A stretch of 64,000 bases of DNA from an uncultured Lachnospira sp. (GCA_934359185.1 CAKRLE010000001.1:1-64000); one strand, 5' to 3'. Numbered from the stretch's first letter, positions 1 to 8,836 are shown. Translations and numbers: made by a program. Notes: a model not told the origin generated them from the sequence alone.

Positions 1-67
1 AGAACAGAGGATATGTTATAACAGGATGACATATATAACGGATGAAGAATTTGGTATGAAGTTTTGA
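1..67 (+). other. possible C-terminal end of an upstream gene
   Basis: A reading frame entering from the left edge stays open to a TGA at 65-67, 20 bases before a terminator hairpin, which is a natural distance for a gene end. Another frame stops at 27-29. Only about 21 residues are visible, so neither product nor frame can be decided. Confidence 0.25.
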
Positions 68-86
68 AGGAATCAGTAATACTAGT

Positions 87-126
87 AAGGACAAGGCAAA
101 ATTGCTTTGTCCTTATTGTGTTTTTT
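87..126 (+). terminator. intrinsic terminator of the gene left of the window
   Basis: AAGGACAA at 87-94 pairs with TTGTCCTT at 107-114, with further GCAA/TTGC pairing inside and a T-run at 121-126. It separates the unseen upstream gene from the O-acyltransferase operon. Confidence 0.75.
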
Positions 127-180
127 AGCAATTAATTGTAGAATGATATTAAGAATGTCTTATTATTTCTGGGGGAGATT

Positions 181-1572
181 ATGGTTTTTTCTAGTCTTGA
201 ATTTTTATTCTGGTTTTTACCAGTTTTTTTATTGCTATATTTTATAGCAGCAGATAAATATAAGAATTATGTATTGCTATTTGGCAGTCTGTTTTTTTAT
301 GCATATGGTGAGCCATTATATTTGTTGTTAATGATGTTTTCTATTGTAGTTAATTATATTCTGGCTCTTATTATGGTTAGATATGACAAAATATCAAGGC
401 TGGTTTTTATAACAGCTCTTTTGATTGATTTTGGGGCATTATTTATATTTAAGTATTATAATTTTTTTACGACAAATATTAATAATTGCCTGGGGTATGC
501 CCATATACCAGTGCTTAATCTTACTCTTCCACTGGGAATAAGCTTCTATACTTTTCAGATAGCATCATATATGATTGATGTATATAAAGGTAAATACGAA
601 GTAGAGAATAATATTATCAAATTCGCTGCATATGTTTCAATGTTTCCACAGCTTATTGCGGGACCTATCGTTAATTATGATGAAGTAAGAGAAAGTCTTA
701 ATTATAGAAAAATTGATTTTTCATCTATAGAACGTGGCGTGCAGATATTTATAATTGGTTTATGTTATAAGGTCCTGCTGGCTAATAATATTGCCTCATT
801 ATGGAACGATGTTGATACAATAGGACCATATGGAATTAATACGCCACTTGCATGGTTTGCGTCGTGGGGATATTCAATGCAGTTGTATTTTGATTTCTTT
901 GGATATTCACTTATGGCAATTGGATTAGGAAAAATTATAGGATTCAGATTTCCTAAGAATTTTAATAATCCCTATGCAGCGGTTTCGTTAACTGATTTCT
1001 GGAGAAGATGGCATATTACATTAAGCCGGTGGTTTAAAGAATATGTATATATTCCAATGGGAGGAAACAGATGTAATACAGTAAAGCATATATTTAACCT
1101 TGTATTTATTTGGATGCTGACTGGTTTATGGCATGGAGCAGACTGGAATTATCTGTTATGGGGAATATGTACAGTTACAATATTAATACTAGAAAAATAT
1201 GTTTTACATAAAGTGTTAGATAAGAGTCGTATACTTGGACATTGCTATATGCTTATACTAATCCCAGTTTTATGGACAATATTTAATATTAATGATTTAA
1301 AGTTTTTGGGGTTATATCTTAAGAAGATGTTTTTTATCCCGCTTGATGGATACACGGCAGTTAATACTATGACAACATTTATATATATGATAAAAAAATA
1401 TTGGTGGATGTTTTTAGCATGTGTTATATTTGCAACACCTTATCCAATGAGAATATATGTTAAATGTAGAAAGAATATTGTTTGCAATATATTTTTGTTT
1501 GCATTATTCTGGCTGTGTGTATATGAACTGGTATTTGGAACCAATAATCCTTTTTTGTATTTTAGATTCTAA
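181..1572 (+). CDS. MBOAT-family O-acyltransferase (AlgI/DltB type)
   Basis: Polytopic membrane protein of 463 residues with roughly ten hydrophobic segments. The family hallmark FWRRWHITLSRWFKEYVYIP lies near residues 278-297, and the probable catalytic histidine is in GLWHGADWN near residues 319-327. Known members move acyl (usually acetyl) groups across the membrane onto polysaccharides, such as AlgI on alginate, or D-Ala onto teichoic acid (DltB). The start ATG follows a GGGGGAGATT ribosome site. Two secreted SGNH-fold proteins follow directly, matching the usual membrane-donor plus extracytoplasmic-transferase arrangement. No dltA, dltC or alginate genes are adjacent, so I infer O-acetylation of an unknown envelope polymer. 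Confidence 0.88.
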   Translation: MVFSSLEFLFWFLPVFLLLYFIAADKYKNYVLLFGSLFFYAYGEPLYLLLMMFSIVVNYILALIMVRYDKISRLVFITALLIDFGALFIFKYYNFFTTNINNCLGYAHIPVLNLTLPLGISFYTFQIASYMIDVYKGKYEVENNIIKFAAYVSMFPQLIAGPIVNYDEVRESLNYRKIDFSSIERGVQIFIIGLCYKVLLANNIASLWNDVDTIGPYGINTPLAWFASWGYSMQLYFDFFGYSLMAIGLGKIIGFRFPKNFNNPYAAVSLTDFWRRWHITLSRWFKEYVYIPMGGNRCNTVKHIFNLVFIWMLTGLWHGADWNYLLWGICTVTILILEKYVLHKVLDKSRILGHCYMLILIPVLWTIFNINDLKFLGLYLKKMFFIPLDGYTAVNTMTTFIYMIKKYWWMFLACVIFATPYPMRIYVKCRKNIVCNIFLFALFWLCVYELVFGTNNPFLYFRF

Positions 1573-1596
1573 GCTGTTAAGGTGCAGGGGAGTACA

Positions 1597-2631
1597 ATGA
1601 ATAAATTTATAAAAAAATGTCCACTTACATTTTCAATAATAATTGCTTTTATTGCTGTAAATGTATGTGGCTGTATTGCCATATATAAAAAAATAATACC
1701 ATTTGACATATCAATGACACATCCTGTTGTTGCTTCAGTATTTGAGTATGTATCAGATAAGACAAGTAATACGGAATTTATATATGATGAGACACCGATA
1801 GAACCTATTGACTCATTATATAAGCCTGATGAAGATAACAATGTATTAAATACAACTGTATCAGATGAAGAAAATAATGAAGAGTCTAAAGGTGATAAAG
1901 AACAGGATGATAAGATGTATGCCCAGGAAAGTGAAAAAGATAGTAATTATGGGAAAGTTGTATATACAGAACGCATATCTTCGCCACCAAGAAGTCCTTA
2001 TTATGATGAGGTAAATATTAAAGCATCATCTACACAGTTCGATTATTCAACAGTGGATAAAGAATATTTCAGCAATACATTGTTTATTGGAGACTCAAGG
2101 ATTGAAGGATTGTGCAGGTATGGTGGAATTGATACAGCTTCATACTGCTTCAAATCAGGTGTTTCAGTGTGGGATATTAGAGAACAGAGCCTGTTTGATG
2201 GAAACTTTAATAAGACTACGTTGGATAATGCTCTGAATTTGCAGAAATTTGATTATATATATATAATGATAGGAATCAATGAACTTGGAAGAGGAACGCC
2301 GACATCATATGCTAATCAATATAAAGAAGATATAAAATATATAAAGCAGTGTCAGCCAGAAGCAACTATTATAATTATGGGAATATTAGGAATAACTCAG
2401 GAATATTCTGATAGTAGTGATGTATATAATAATGACAATGTTAATGCTAGAAATGTGTCTATTTCATATCTATCCAATGGAACAGATGTGTTTTATCTGG
2501 ATGTTAATGATTCAGTGTGTGATTCACAAGGTGCTATGATTGAAGAGTATTCAAGAGATGGTATACATCTGAAAGCTGAATATTATACTTTGTGGGCAGA
2601 TTATCTATGCAGCCATGCTATTGTCAGATGA
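1597..2631 (+). CDS. membrane-anchored SGNH/GDSL-hydrolase-like protein
   Basis: About 344 residues. A GTG in frame at 1582 would add five residues, but the ATG at 1597 has CAGGGGA just upstream and is preferred. An N-terminal hydrophobic segment (residues 10-32) anchors the protein, followed by an acidic linker of about 110 residues and then an SGNH fold. That fold shows the nucleophile block FIGDSRIEG, the block III glycine/asparagine in GINELG, and the C-terminal DGIHL that supplies the catalytic Asp/His. It lies 24 bases after the MBOAT gene and is followed 12 bases later by a second SGNH gene. By analogy with AlgX/PatB-type partners it probably transfers or removes acetyl groups outside the membrane; the substrate is unknown. 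Confidence 0.75.
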   Translation: MNKFIKKCPLTFSIIIAFIAVNVCGCIAIYKKIIPFDISMTHPVVASVFEYVSDKTSNTEFIYDETPIEPIDSLYKPDEDNNVLNTTVSDEENNEESKGDKEQDDKMYAQESEKDSNYGKVVYTERISSPPRSPYYDEVNIKASSTQFDYSTVDKEYFSNTLFIGDSRIEGLCRYGGIDTASYCFKSGVSVWDIREQSLFDGNFNKTTLDNALNLQKFDYIYIMIGINELGRGTPTSYANQYKEDIKYIKQCQPEATIIIMGILGITQEYSDSSDVYNNDNVNARNVSISYLSNGTDVFYLDVNDSVCDSQGAMIEEYSRDGIHLKAEYYTLWADYLCSHAIVR

Positions 2632-2643
2632 TGAAGGAGTTGA

Positions 2644-3393
2644 ATGCATATCGTTATGACTGATGGAAAAAGAAAAAATAAATTGTTAATATTGATGTTA
2701 CAGATTATTGTGTTGATTATTGTTATAATTGTATCAATACATTTATTAAAAAATATGAGTGTACAGGCATATAATAGTTCAACAAAAAATAACGGAAATA
2801 TTGAAAATATAACAGACAACGGGAATCACAATGAACCAGAGCAGATTGGCTTGATGAGTGAGGAAACAAAAGAACCGACAGAAGAGGTGAAAGACGCAGC
2901 TATTAGCAGATATATTTTTGTTGGTGATTCCAGATATGTAGGAATGCGTAAATTTGCACAGAGTAATGATATTTTTATAGCAGAGAATGCACAAGGATAT
3001 GACTTCCTTATGTCTAAGCTTGAAACTATCAATCAGTATGCTGATAATAACAGTGTACTTATAATTGGTCTGGGCGTTAATGATTATGGTGTTAATTATA
3101 AAAAATATATCAGTATTATGAATGAACTTGCTGATACTCTGGAGTGTAATGTATATTATATGCTTATTAATCCAGTAGAAGAAGAAAAGGAAATTCCATA
3201 TGGATATACTGTTTATAATGAGATGATTGATAAGTATAATATGCTAATGAGAGCTGGGTTTAGTGACAGAGTAAAAATAATTGACTCTAATACTTATCTT
3301 AAAGAAAGTGGATTCTCAACCGTTGATGGTTTGCATTATGATGATAATACCTATAATAAGATATATAATTATCTAAAATCTAATGCTTTATAA
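2644..3393 (+). CDS. second membrane-anchored SGNH-hydrolase-like protein
   Basis: 249 residues, starting at an ATG after AAGGAG. One N-terminal transmembrane segment (about residues 14-36) precedes a short polar linker and an SGNH fold with FVGDSRYVG (Ser nucleophile), GLGVNDYG (block III) and VDGLHYDD (catalytic Asp/His). It resembles the preceding gene in layout but has a shorter linker, so it may be a diverged duplicate or a partner with a separate role (transferase against esterase). It is the last gene of the cassette; a strong promoter for the next unit begins one base after its stop. Confidence 0.72.
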   Translation: MHIVMTDGKRKNKLLILMLQIIVLIIVIIVSIHLLKNMSVQAYNSSTKNNGNIENITDNGNHNEPEQIGLMSEETKEPTEEVKDAAISRYIFVGDSRYVGMRKFAQSNDIFIAENAQGYDFLMSKLETINQYADNNSVLIIGLGVNDYGVNYKKYISIMNELADTLECNVYYMLINPVEEEKEIPYGYTVYNEMIDKYNMLMRAGFSDRVKIIDSNTYLKESGFSTVDGLHYDDNTYNKIYNYLKSNAL

Positions 3394-3422
3394 TTGAAAA
3401 GCGGATAAAATTTTGTTATACT
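3394..3422 (+). promoter_or_regulatory. sigma-A-type promoter of the cheV-like gene
   Basis: TTGAAA at 3394-3399, a 17-base spacer and TATACT at 3417-3422. It lies 40 bases before the start codon and directly after the previous stop. Confidence 0.7.
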
Positions 3423-3462
3423 ACAGTTATGTTCGGAGTAGGTAATTTGGAGGATAGATACT

Positions 3463-4359
3463 ATGGAAACTAATATATTAATGGAAAGTGGAACTAACGA
3501 ACTTGAAGTATTGGAATTTATGGTTGGTGGTAATCATTACGGAATAAATGTTGCTAAGATTAAAGAAATTGTTCCGTATACTAAAATTACACCAGTGCCT
3601 AATTCACATCCAAGCGTTGAGGGTATATTTATGCCACGAGATCTTATGATAACAGTAGTAGATCTTGCAAAGGTTATTAAAGCCCAGCCATCGCCAGATG
3701 TAAGTAAGGATATGTTTATTATTACTAATTTTAATAAGCTCAATGTAGCATTCCATGTTCATTCAGTTGTAGGAATACATAGAGTTTCATGGGCAGACAT
3801 AATAACACCAGATGCTACAGTCAGTTCAGCTGACAGTGGAATTGCAACAGGTATTGTAAAATATGATGGTAATCTTATTGTTATATTAGACTTTGAAAGA
3901 ATTGTGTCTGATATTAGTCCTGAGACAGGTCTTAAGGTATCTGATATTGAAGGTCTTGAAGGAAGAGAAAAAGTAGCATCTCATATAGTTATTGCAGAAG
4001 ATTCTCCACTTCTTATGGCTCTGATATGTGATTCCCTTAAGAAGTCTGGATATACTAATATTACAGAGTGTCCTAATGGCCAGGTAGCATGGGATTATAT
4101 GTGTGATGTTAAGAGTGGTAAAGTACCTGATGATGTTAAATGCATTATAACAGATATCGAAATGCCTCTTATGGATGGACATAGATTAACTAAGCTTGTA
4201 AAGTCTGATGAGAAGTTAAAGTCAATTCCATTGATAATATTCTCTTCATTGATTAATGAGCAGATGAGAGCTAAAGGAGAGGCACTTGGTGCAGATGTTC
4301 AGCTTTCTAAACCAGAAATCGGCTCGCTTGTAAGTGAAATTGATAAGTTATTAAGATAA
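3463..4359 (+). CDS. cheV: CheV-type chemotaxis coupling protein (CheW domain + receiver)
   Basis: 298 residues: a CheW-like coupling domain (about 12-150) followed by a response-regulator receiver domain (about 172-296). The receiver shows the acidic pair in IAEDSP, the phospho-acceptor Asp231 in ITDIEMP and the conserved lysine in SKPE. CheV proteins link methyl-accepting receptors to the CheA kinase, and phosphorylation of the receiver tunes adaptation. The gene is monocistronic, with its own promoter and a terminator 23 bases after the stop. No other chemotaxis gene is in the window, so whether the cell is motile cannot be judged here. Confidence 0.9.
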   Translation: METNILMESGTNELEVLEFMVGGNHYGINVAKIKEIVPYTKITPVPNSHPSVEGIFMPRDLMITVVDLAKVIKAQPSPDVSKDMFIITNFNKLNVAFHVHSVVGIHRVSWADIITPDATVSSADSGIATGIVKYDGNLIVILDFERIVSDISPETGLKVSDIEGLEGREKVASHIVIAEDSPLLMALICDSLKKSGYTNITECPNGQVAWDYMCDVKSGKVPDDVKCIITDIEMPLMDGHRLTKLVKSDEKLKSIPLIIFSSLINEQMRAKGEALGADVQLSKPEIGSLVSEIDKLLR

Positions 4360-4381
4360 CTGTTTTATTAATAGCTGCATA

Positions 4382-4418
4382 ATAATGAGCATCCTGATAA
4401 ATCAGGATGCTCATTATT
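4382..4418 (+). terminator. intrinsic terminator after cheV
   Basis: ATAATGAGCATCCTGAT pairs with ATCAGGATGCTCATTAT around a short loop, giving a very stable stem. The right arm ends in an AT-rich stretch just before the AAGGAG of the next gene, so little T-run is left; it may also act as a leader hairpin for that gene. Confidence 0.7.
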
Positions 4419-4434
4419 TATAAAGGAGAAATAT

Positions 4435-4947
4435 ATGGAAAAATATAATAATCTTATTGAAGCCTATAAAGAAGCAGAAATGGTTGTTATAGGCATAGGA
4501 AGTGAACTGTGTAAAAAAGCATTTGAAGATGATAATAAAAGAATATCAATTTTAAATGAGTATAATAAAGTTTTAGATAAAAAAAATTATTTTATAATAA
4601 CAAGTCATCAGAACAATATATTTGAAGATACAGGTTTTAATACAAGAAGAATATGTAATCCGCTTATTCAGAATGAGAATTCAGAGAAACAGTGGGATTT
4701 GTACAATAAATGGCTATCTGCTTCTATTAATAAAAAATTACTTATTATTGAGCTTGGAGAGGATTTTAATCATCCTAATATTTTCAGATGGCCATTTGAA
4801 AAAGTTGTATTCATCAATCAGAAGTCAAAAATGTTCAGAATAAATGATGTATTTTACCAGCTTCCAGCGGATATTGGAGATAGAGCACAGTCAATAAAGA
4901 CAAATGGAATGGCATTTGTATCGGAATTAATGGATTATATTGTTTAA
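4435..4947 (+). CDS. short Sir2-like (NAD-dependent deacylase-related) protein
   Basis: 170 residues, soluble, starting after AAGGAGAAATAT. I see a Rossmann-like opening VVIGIGSE near residue 16, a strand YFIITSHQNN where sirtuins have TTNxDxxF, and a C-terminal half (LLIIELGEDFNHPNIFRWPF, then IRxND-type text and DRA) resembling the nucleotide-binding C-terminus of small Sir2-like proteins. The zinc-ribbon insertion with paired cysteines and the catalytic His of true sirtuins are not visible, and the length is well below the usual 240-290. It is probably a reduced, possibly non-catalytic NAD-binding relative. A hypothetical protein of unrelated fold cannot be excluded. Confidence 0.5.
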   Translation: MEKYNNLIEAYKEAEMVVIGIGSELCKKAFEDDNKRISILNEYNKVLDKKNYFIITSHQNNIFEDTGFNTRRICNPLIQNENSEKQWDLYNKWLSASINKKLLIIELGEDFNHPNIFRWPFEKVVFINQKSKMFRINDVFYQLPADIGDRAQSIKTNGMAFVSELMDYIV

Positions 4948-4968
4948 TTCTAGTTGATATGATACAAT
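4940..4968 (+). promoter_or_regulatory. possible promoter of the acidic membrane-protein/hisHF/ung unit
   Basis: TTGTTT at 4940-4945, 17 bases, TACAAT at 4963-4968. The -35 is weak and overlaps the end of the preceding gene. Confidence 0.45.
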
Positions 4969-4998
4969 GAAATATATGTATATTTTTGAGGTGGCATT

Positions 4999-6594
4999 AT
5001 GGCAGAATTAGACGAAGAGAGTTATCTTGATAGTTTACTTGGCTCAATTGGTGATGTTGAAGATATAGTAACATCTAAAGAAATTGGTGTTGAGAAAATT
5101 CTTGAAAATCAGTTATCAAAAGAGGATAACGATAATGTAATAGATGAATCTAAGAAAAAAGAGGCTGATAAGGCAGAAGAGCCAGAAGTAAAAGAGCCTG
5201 AAAATTCTGAACCAGAACAAAGCATGGATATAGATGCAATTTCTGCTGATGAACTTAATTCATTATTAGGCAATGAGAACGCGGCTTCTGTTGTTGATGA
5301 TAATAAAGCAGCAATTGATAATGATGACAAGCCTGATTTTTCTGAACCTGAATTATCAGAGAGTGATATGGAAAGATTAAAAGATATGGATCTTGATAAT
5401 ATCATTGAGCAGGTAAAAACAGATTCTGCGTCTGATGAAGATTTATTTGACACACAGCCAGAAAAGACGGAAGAGACATCTGGTGAGAGCATAGCGATAG
5501 ACAAATCTGTTGAGAAGAAACTCAAATCAAAGGATAAAAAAGACGGAGTAATGTCTGTATTAAAGAGTGTATTCTTTGAGAATGATGATGATGAGATTGC
5601 AGAAGCAGTCAATGGAAAACAGGAATCTGAAGAAGCAGGCAAAGGTAAAGAGAAGAAAAAGAAATCCAAGAAAAATGATAAGAAATCTTCTAAAGCAGAA
5701 GAGATAACTAATGAGTTGTCAGCGGACGAACAAAAGCCAGTTGATGAAAATCAGCAGTTAATAGATGAGGTTTTTGGGGATAAAGACACTCTTGATGAGA
5801 ATGAGGCACCAAAGAAAGGATTTATTGCCAGAATTAAATATCGTCTGGAACAGTTTAAGAAAAAGAACGCGGAAGAAGAGCGTCTTGAGGAAGAGGCTGA
5901 ACAGCGTGATATTGAGGAACGTAAGAAGAAGAAAGAGGAAGATAAATCTGCTAAGGCAGCTAAAAAGGAAGAGGCCAAGAAGAAAAAAGAAGCTAAACCT
6001 AAGAAAGAACCTAAACCTAAAAAGGAAAAGCCTAAGAAAGAAAAGAAGCCAAAGCCAGCACCAAAACCAGAAGATATTCTTAAGATTAAACCTAAGTCAC
6101 TTATTATGTTTATCTTCCTGATTGCTGGTATATGTGTGCTTTTGATAGCTGCATCTACCCTTATATCTAATAATTCAGCGTCATCATCAGCAAGAGGCAG
6201 TTATGAGGTTGGAAGTTATGATAAAGCATACGAGCAGCTTGCTGGTATGAAGATAAGTAAGTCTGACCAATCAATTTATGAGAAATCATCTGTTGTCATG
6301 TATGTCCAGAGACAGTATGAATCATATCAGAACTATATGGAAGTTAACATGTACACAGAGGCAATCAATGCTTTAGTAAAGGGATTGGAAAGATATAATA
6401 CATATTATAATGAGGCAAAGCAGTTAGGTGTTGATAGTGTATTAGATGAACAGAAGCAGCATATATATGATGCGTTTAATAAAACATTTAACATGTCACA
6501 GTCTGATGCGGATAAGTTGTTACAGGAATCACAGGATAACTTCACACAGTATTATATAAAGATTGACAAGATGGGAAAGGCAATGAAGAAATGA
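4999..6594 (+). CDS. large acidic/lysine-rich single-pass membrane protein, function unknown
   Basis: 531 residues. Residues 1-175 are very acidic and low in complexity. Residues 200-260 and 290-365 are dominated by lysine, glutamate and proline, with repeated KKE/KPKK units. One transmembrane segment follows (about 367-390), then an extracytoplasmic tail of about 140 residues that looks helical and TPR-like (repeated tyrosine/alanine pairs such as SYDKAYEQLAG). The N-terminus has no signal peptide, so the long charged part should be cytoplasmic. Its stop overlaps the start of hisH (ATGA), implying co-translation with histidine genes that bear no obvious relation to it. I do not recognise the family. 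Confidence 0.75.
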   Translation: MAELDEESYLDSLLGSIGDVEDIVTSKEIGVEKILENQLSKEDNDNVIDESKKKEADKAEEPEVKEPENSEPEQSMDIDAISADELNSLLGNENAASVVDDNKAAIDNDDKPDFSEPELSESDMERLKDMDLDNIIEQVKTDSASDEDLFDTQPEKTEETSGESIAIDKSVEKKLKSKDKKDGVMSVLKSVFFENDDDEIAEAVNGKQESEEAGKGKEKKKKSKKNDKKSSKAEEITNELSADEQKPVDENQQLIDEVFGDKDTLDENEAPKKGFIARIKYRLEQFKKKNAEEERLEEEAEQRDIEERKKKKEEDKSAKAAKKEEAKKKKEAKPKKEPKPKKEKPKKEKKPKPAPKPEDILKIKPKSLIMFIFLIAGICVLLIAASTLISNNSASSSARGSYEVGSYDKAYEQLAGMKISKSDQSIYEKSSVVMYVQRQYESYQNYMEVNMYTEAINALVKGLERYNTYYNEAKQLGVDSVLDEQKQHIYDAFNKTFNMSQSDADKLLQESQDNFTQYYIKIDKMGKAMKK

Positions 6595-7196
6595 TAGCAA
6601 TTATCGATTACGACGCAGGCAACCTTAAAAGTGTTGAGAAGGCTCTTAAATCATTAGGACAGGAGACTATTGTATCAAGAGATTCAAGCGTTATTAAGGC
6701 GGCGGACAAGGTTATACTTCCGGGAGTTGGTTCATTTGGTGATGCAATGAACAATCTCGACCATTTTAATCTGGTTGACACTATTAAAGATATCGCAGAG
6801 AGTGGAAAGCCATTTCTTGGAATATGTCTTGGACTTCAGCTTTTATTTGAAAGAAGTGATGAGACACCGGGGGCAGAGGGACTTTCAATATTACCTGGCG
6901 AAATCTTAAGAATACCACCAAGTGATGGTTTAAAGATACCACATATGGGCTGGAATTCAATCAATATAAAGGATAATGCCAGACTTTTTAATGGTGTACC
7001 AGATAATTCATATGTATATTTTGTTCATTCATATTATCTTAAGGCGTCAGATGAGGATATTGTAGCAGCTACTACAGAGTATTCTACACATATACATGCA
7101 TCGGTTGAGAAGAACAATATATTTGCCTGCCAGTTCCATCCTGAGAAAAGCAGCGATATAGGATTACGTATTCTTAATAATTTTGCTAATTTATAG
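6591..7196 (+). CDS. hisH: imidazole glycerol phosphate synthase, glutaminase subunit HisH
   Basis: 201 residues, the normal length. This class I glutamine amidotransferase frees ammonia from glutamine for HisF in step five of histidine synthesis. The nucleophile is Cys79 in GICLGLQ, with the His183/Glu185 pair in FHPEK completing the triad and an oxyanion strand at PGVGSF. The ATG overlaps the upstream stop by four bases, and hisF follows after 23 bases. Only these two his genes are here; the rest of the pathway must lie elsewhere. Confidence 0.97.
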   Translation: MIAIIDYDAGNLKSVEKALKSLGQETIVSRDSSVIKAADKVILPGVGSFGDAMNNLDHFNLVDTIKDIAESGKPFLGICLGLQLLFERSDETPGAEGLSILPGEILRIPPSDGLKIPHMGWNSINIKDNARLFNGVPDNSYVYFVHSYYLKASDEDIVAATTEYSTHIHASVEKNNIFACQFHPEKSSDIGLRILNNFANL

Positions 7197-7219
7197 TAAT
7201 CGTATAAGGAGATGTTGAT

Positions 7220-7981
7220 ATGTTTACAAAAAGAATTATACCATGTCTTGACTGTAAAAATGGCAGGGTTGTTAAAGGAACTAATTTTGTTGACTTAAAA
7301 GATGCTGGTGATCCTGTTGAGGTTGCTTCGATGTATGATAAATCCGGAGCAGATGAGCTTGTATTTCTTGATATAACAGCATCAAGTGATGGAAGAAATA
7401 CAACAGTTGACCTTGTAAGAAAGGTTGCTGAGAAGGTATTTATTCCGTTCACAGTTGGTGGTGGAATAAGAACAGTTGATGATTTCAAAGTACTTTTAAG
7501 AGAAGGTGCTGATAAGATATCAATTAATTCGGCTGCGATTATGAATCCAGAGCTTATAAGCGAGGCTGCAGATAAGTTTGGAAGCCAGTGTGTTGTTGTT
7601 GCCATTGATGCCAAGAGAAGAGAAGATGGTGGATGGAGCATATATAAGAATGGTGGAAGAGTTGATATGCATATGGATGCAGTTGAATGGGCTATGAAGG
7701 CTGAGAAGCTTGGCTGCGGTGAGATTCTTCTTACTAGTATGGATTGTGATGGTACTAAGGCAGGCTATGATATAGAGCTTACAAGAACTATCGCTGATAA
7801 CGTATCAATTCCTGTTATTGCATCTGGTGGTGCCGGTAATATGGACCATTTTTATGATGCATTTGAAGATGGTCATGCAGATGCAGCACTTGCAGCATCA
7901 TTATTCCATTACAAAGAGCTTGAGATTATGGAATTGAAGAAGTATCTTTCAGATAAAGGCATACCTGTGAGAATGATATAA
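7220..7981 (+). CDS. hisF: imidazole glycerol phosphate synthase, cyclase subunit HisF
   Basis: 253 residues, the expected TIM-barrel size. It condenses PRFAR with HisH-derived ammonia to give imidazole glycerol phosphate and AICAR. The catalytic acids are Asp11 in IPCLDCKNG and Asp130 in VAIDAKR, and the phosphate-binding glycines are in TVGGGIR and ASGGAGN. It is preceded by AAGGAG and forms a pair with hisH. Confidence 0.98.
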   Translation: MFTKRIIPCLDCKNGRVVKGTNFVDLKDAGDPVEVASMYDKSGADELVFLDITASSDGRNTTVDLVRKVAEKVFIPFTVGGGIRTVDDFKVLLREGADKISINSAAIMNPELISEAADKFGSQCVVVAIDAKRREDGGWSIYKNGGRVDMHMDAVEWAMKAEKLGCGEILLTSMDCDGTKAGYDIELTRTIADNVSIPVIASGGAGNMDHFYDAFEDGHADAALAASLFHYKELEIMELKKYLSDKGIPVRMI

Positions 7982-7997
7982 AGAAGGTGTTATAGTA

Positions 7998-8678
7998 ATG
8001 AGTATGATAGATAATGATTGGCTGACAGCTATCAGTGGCGAGTTTAAAAAGGATTATTACAGACAGTTATATGAATTTGTTAAAGATGAGTATAGCAGTA
8101 CTGTAGTATATCCACCTGCTGATGATATATTTAATGCATTTCATTTTACACCACTCAGTAAGGTAAAGGTACTGATATTAGGTCAGGACCCATATCATAA
8201 TGTTAATCAGGCTCATGGATTGTCATTTTCTGTACCACCAAGCCAGAAGGAGATTCCACCTTCTTTGCAGAATATATATAAAGAATTACAGAGCGACTGT
8301 GGATGTTATATACCTGATAATGGATACCTTAAGAAATGGGCTGATCAGGGTGTATTGCTGCTTAACACAGTACTTACAGTTAGGGCTCATCAGGCTAATT
8401 CACATCAGGGAATGGGATGGGAGAAGTTTACAGATGCTGTTATACAGGCTGTAAATGCTCAGGACAGACCAATAGTATATATGTTATGGGGGAATCCTGC
8501 ACAGAGAAAGATACCAATGCTTACCAATCCTAAGCATCTGATTCTTACAGCACCACATCCAAGTCCACTTTCGGCATACAGAGGATTCTTTGGATGCCAG
8601 CATTTTAGCAAAGCTAATGCATTCTTAAAAGCAAATGGTCTTGAACCCATTGACTGGCAGATAGAGAACATCAATTAA
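7998..8678 (+). CDS. ung: uracil-DNA glycosylase (family 1)
   Basis: 226 residues. It removes uracil from DNA to begin base-excision repair. The water-activating motif GQDPYH is at about residues 62-67, and the minor-groove loop HPSPLSAYRGFFG lies near 187-199. The ATG at 7998 follows AGAAGGTG; the next ATG, two codons later, is a weaker choice. It is the last gene of the run that starts at 4999 and ends at a strong terminator shared with a convergent small gene. Confidence 0.97.
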   Translation: MSMIDNDWLTAISGEFKKDYYRQLYEFVKDEYSSTVVYPPADDIFNAFHFTPLSKVKVLILGQDPYHNVNQAHGLSFSVPPSQKEIPPSLQNIYKELQSDCGCYIPDNGYLKKWADQGVLLLNTVLTVRAHQANSHQGMGWEKFTDAVIQAVNAQDRPIVYMLWGNPAQRKIPMLTNPKHLILTAPHPSPLSAYRGFFGCQHFSKANAFLKANGLEPIDWQIENIN

Positions 8679-8691
8679 ATAATAAGCAAAT

Positions 8692-8720
8692 AAAAAGAGG
8701 GCTTTAAGCCCTCTTTTTAT
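8692..8720. terminator. bidirectional intrinsic terminator between ung and a small convergent gene
   Basis: AAAAAGAGGGCTT pairs with AAGCCCTCTTTTT. A T-run follows on the plus strand and an A-run precedes, which reads as a T-run on the minus strand. The minus-strand small gene ends inside the right arm. Confidence 0.88.
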
Positions 8721-8836
8721 TTGTCTTCATCATTAAGTTCATTAGCAACTGCACCAGATACTCCGGCAACAATAACTACAGTAGCAATAATAGCAACTGC
8801 GACACCTATAATAGGTCCTATGAATAATAGAAACAT
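8717..8836 (-). CDS. 39-residue single-pass membrane microprotein, unknown function
   Basis: Read on the minus strand, an ATG at 8836 opens a 39-residue frame ending in TAA at 8717. Residues 2-32 are almost entirely hydrophobic with small residues and glycines (start MFLLFIGPIIGVAVA), and the tail NELNDEDK is charged, which suits a single transmembrane helix with a short cytoplasmic end. GCAGGTG lies about seven bases before the ATG, and the gene ends in a terminator stem. The gene is about 60 bases downstream of the stop of the giant activase on the same strand, so it may be that operon's last gene. Too short for most gene callers. Confidence 0.6.
   Translation of the reverse strand: MFLLFIGPIIGVAVAIIATVVIVAGVSGAVANELNDEDK

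Noticed and set aside
5109..5669. 186-codon minus-strand open frame, serine-rich
   Set aside because: It is the mirror of the acidic GAA/GAT-rich region of the plus-strand membrane protein; it has no ribosome site and low-complexity Ser/Leu content.
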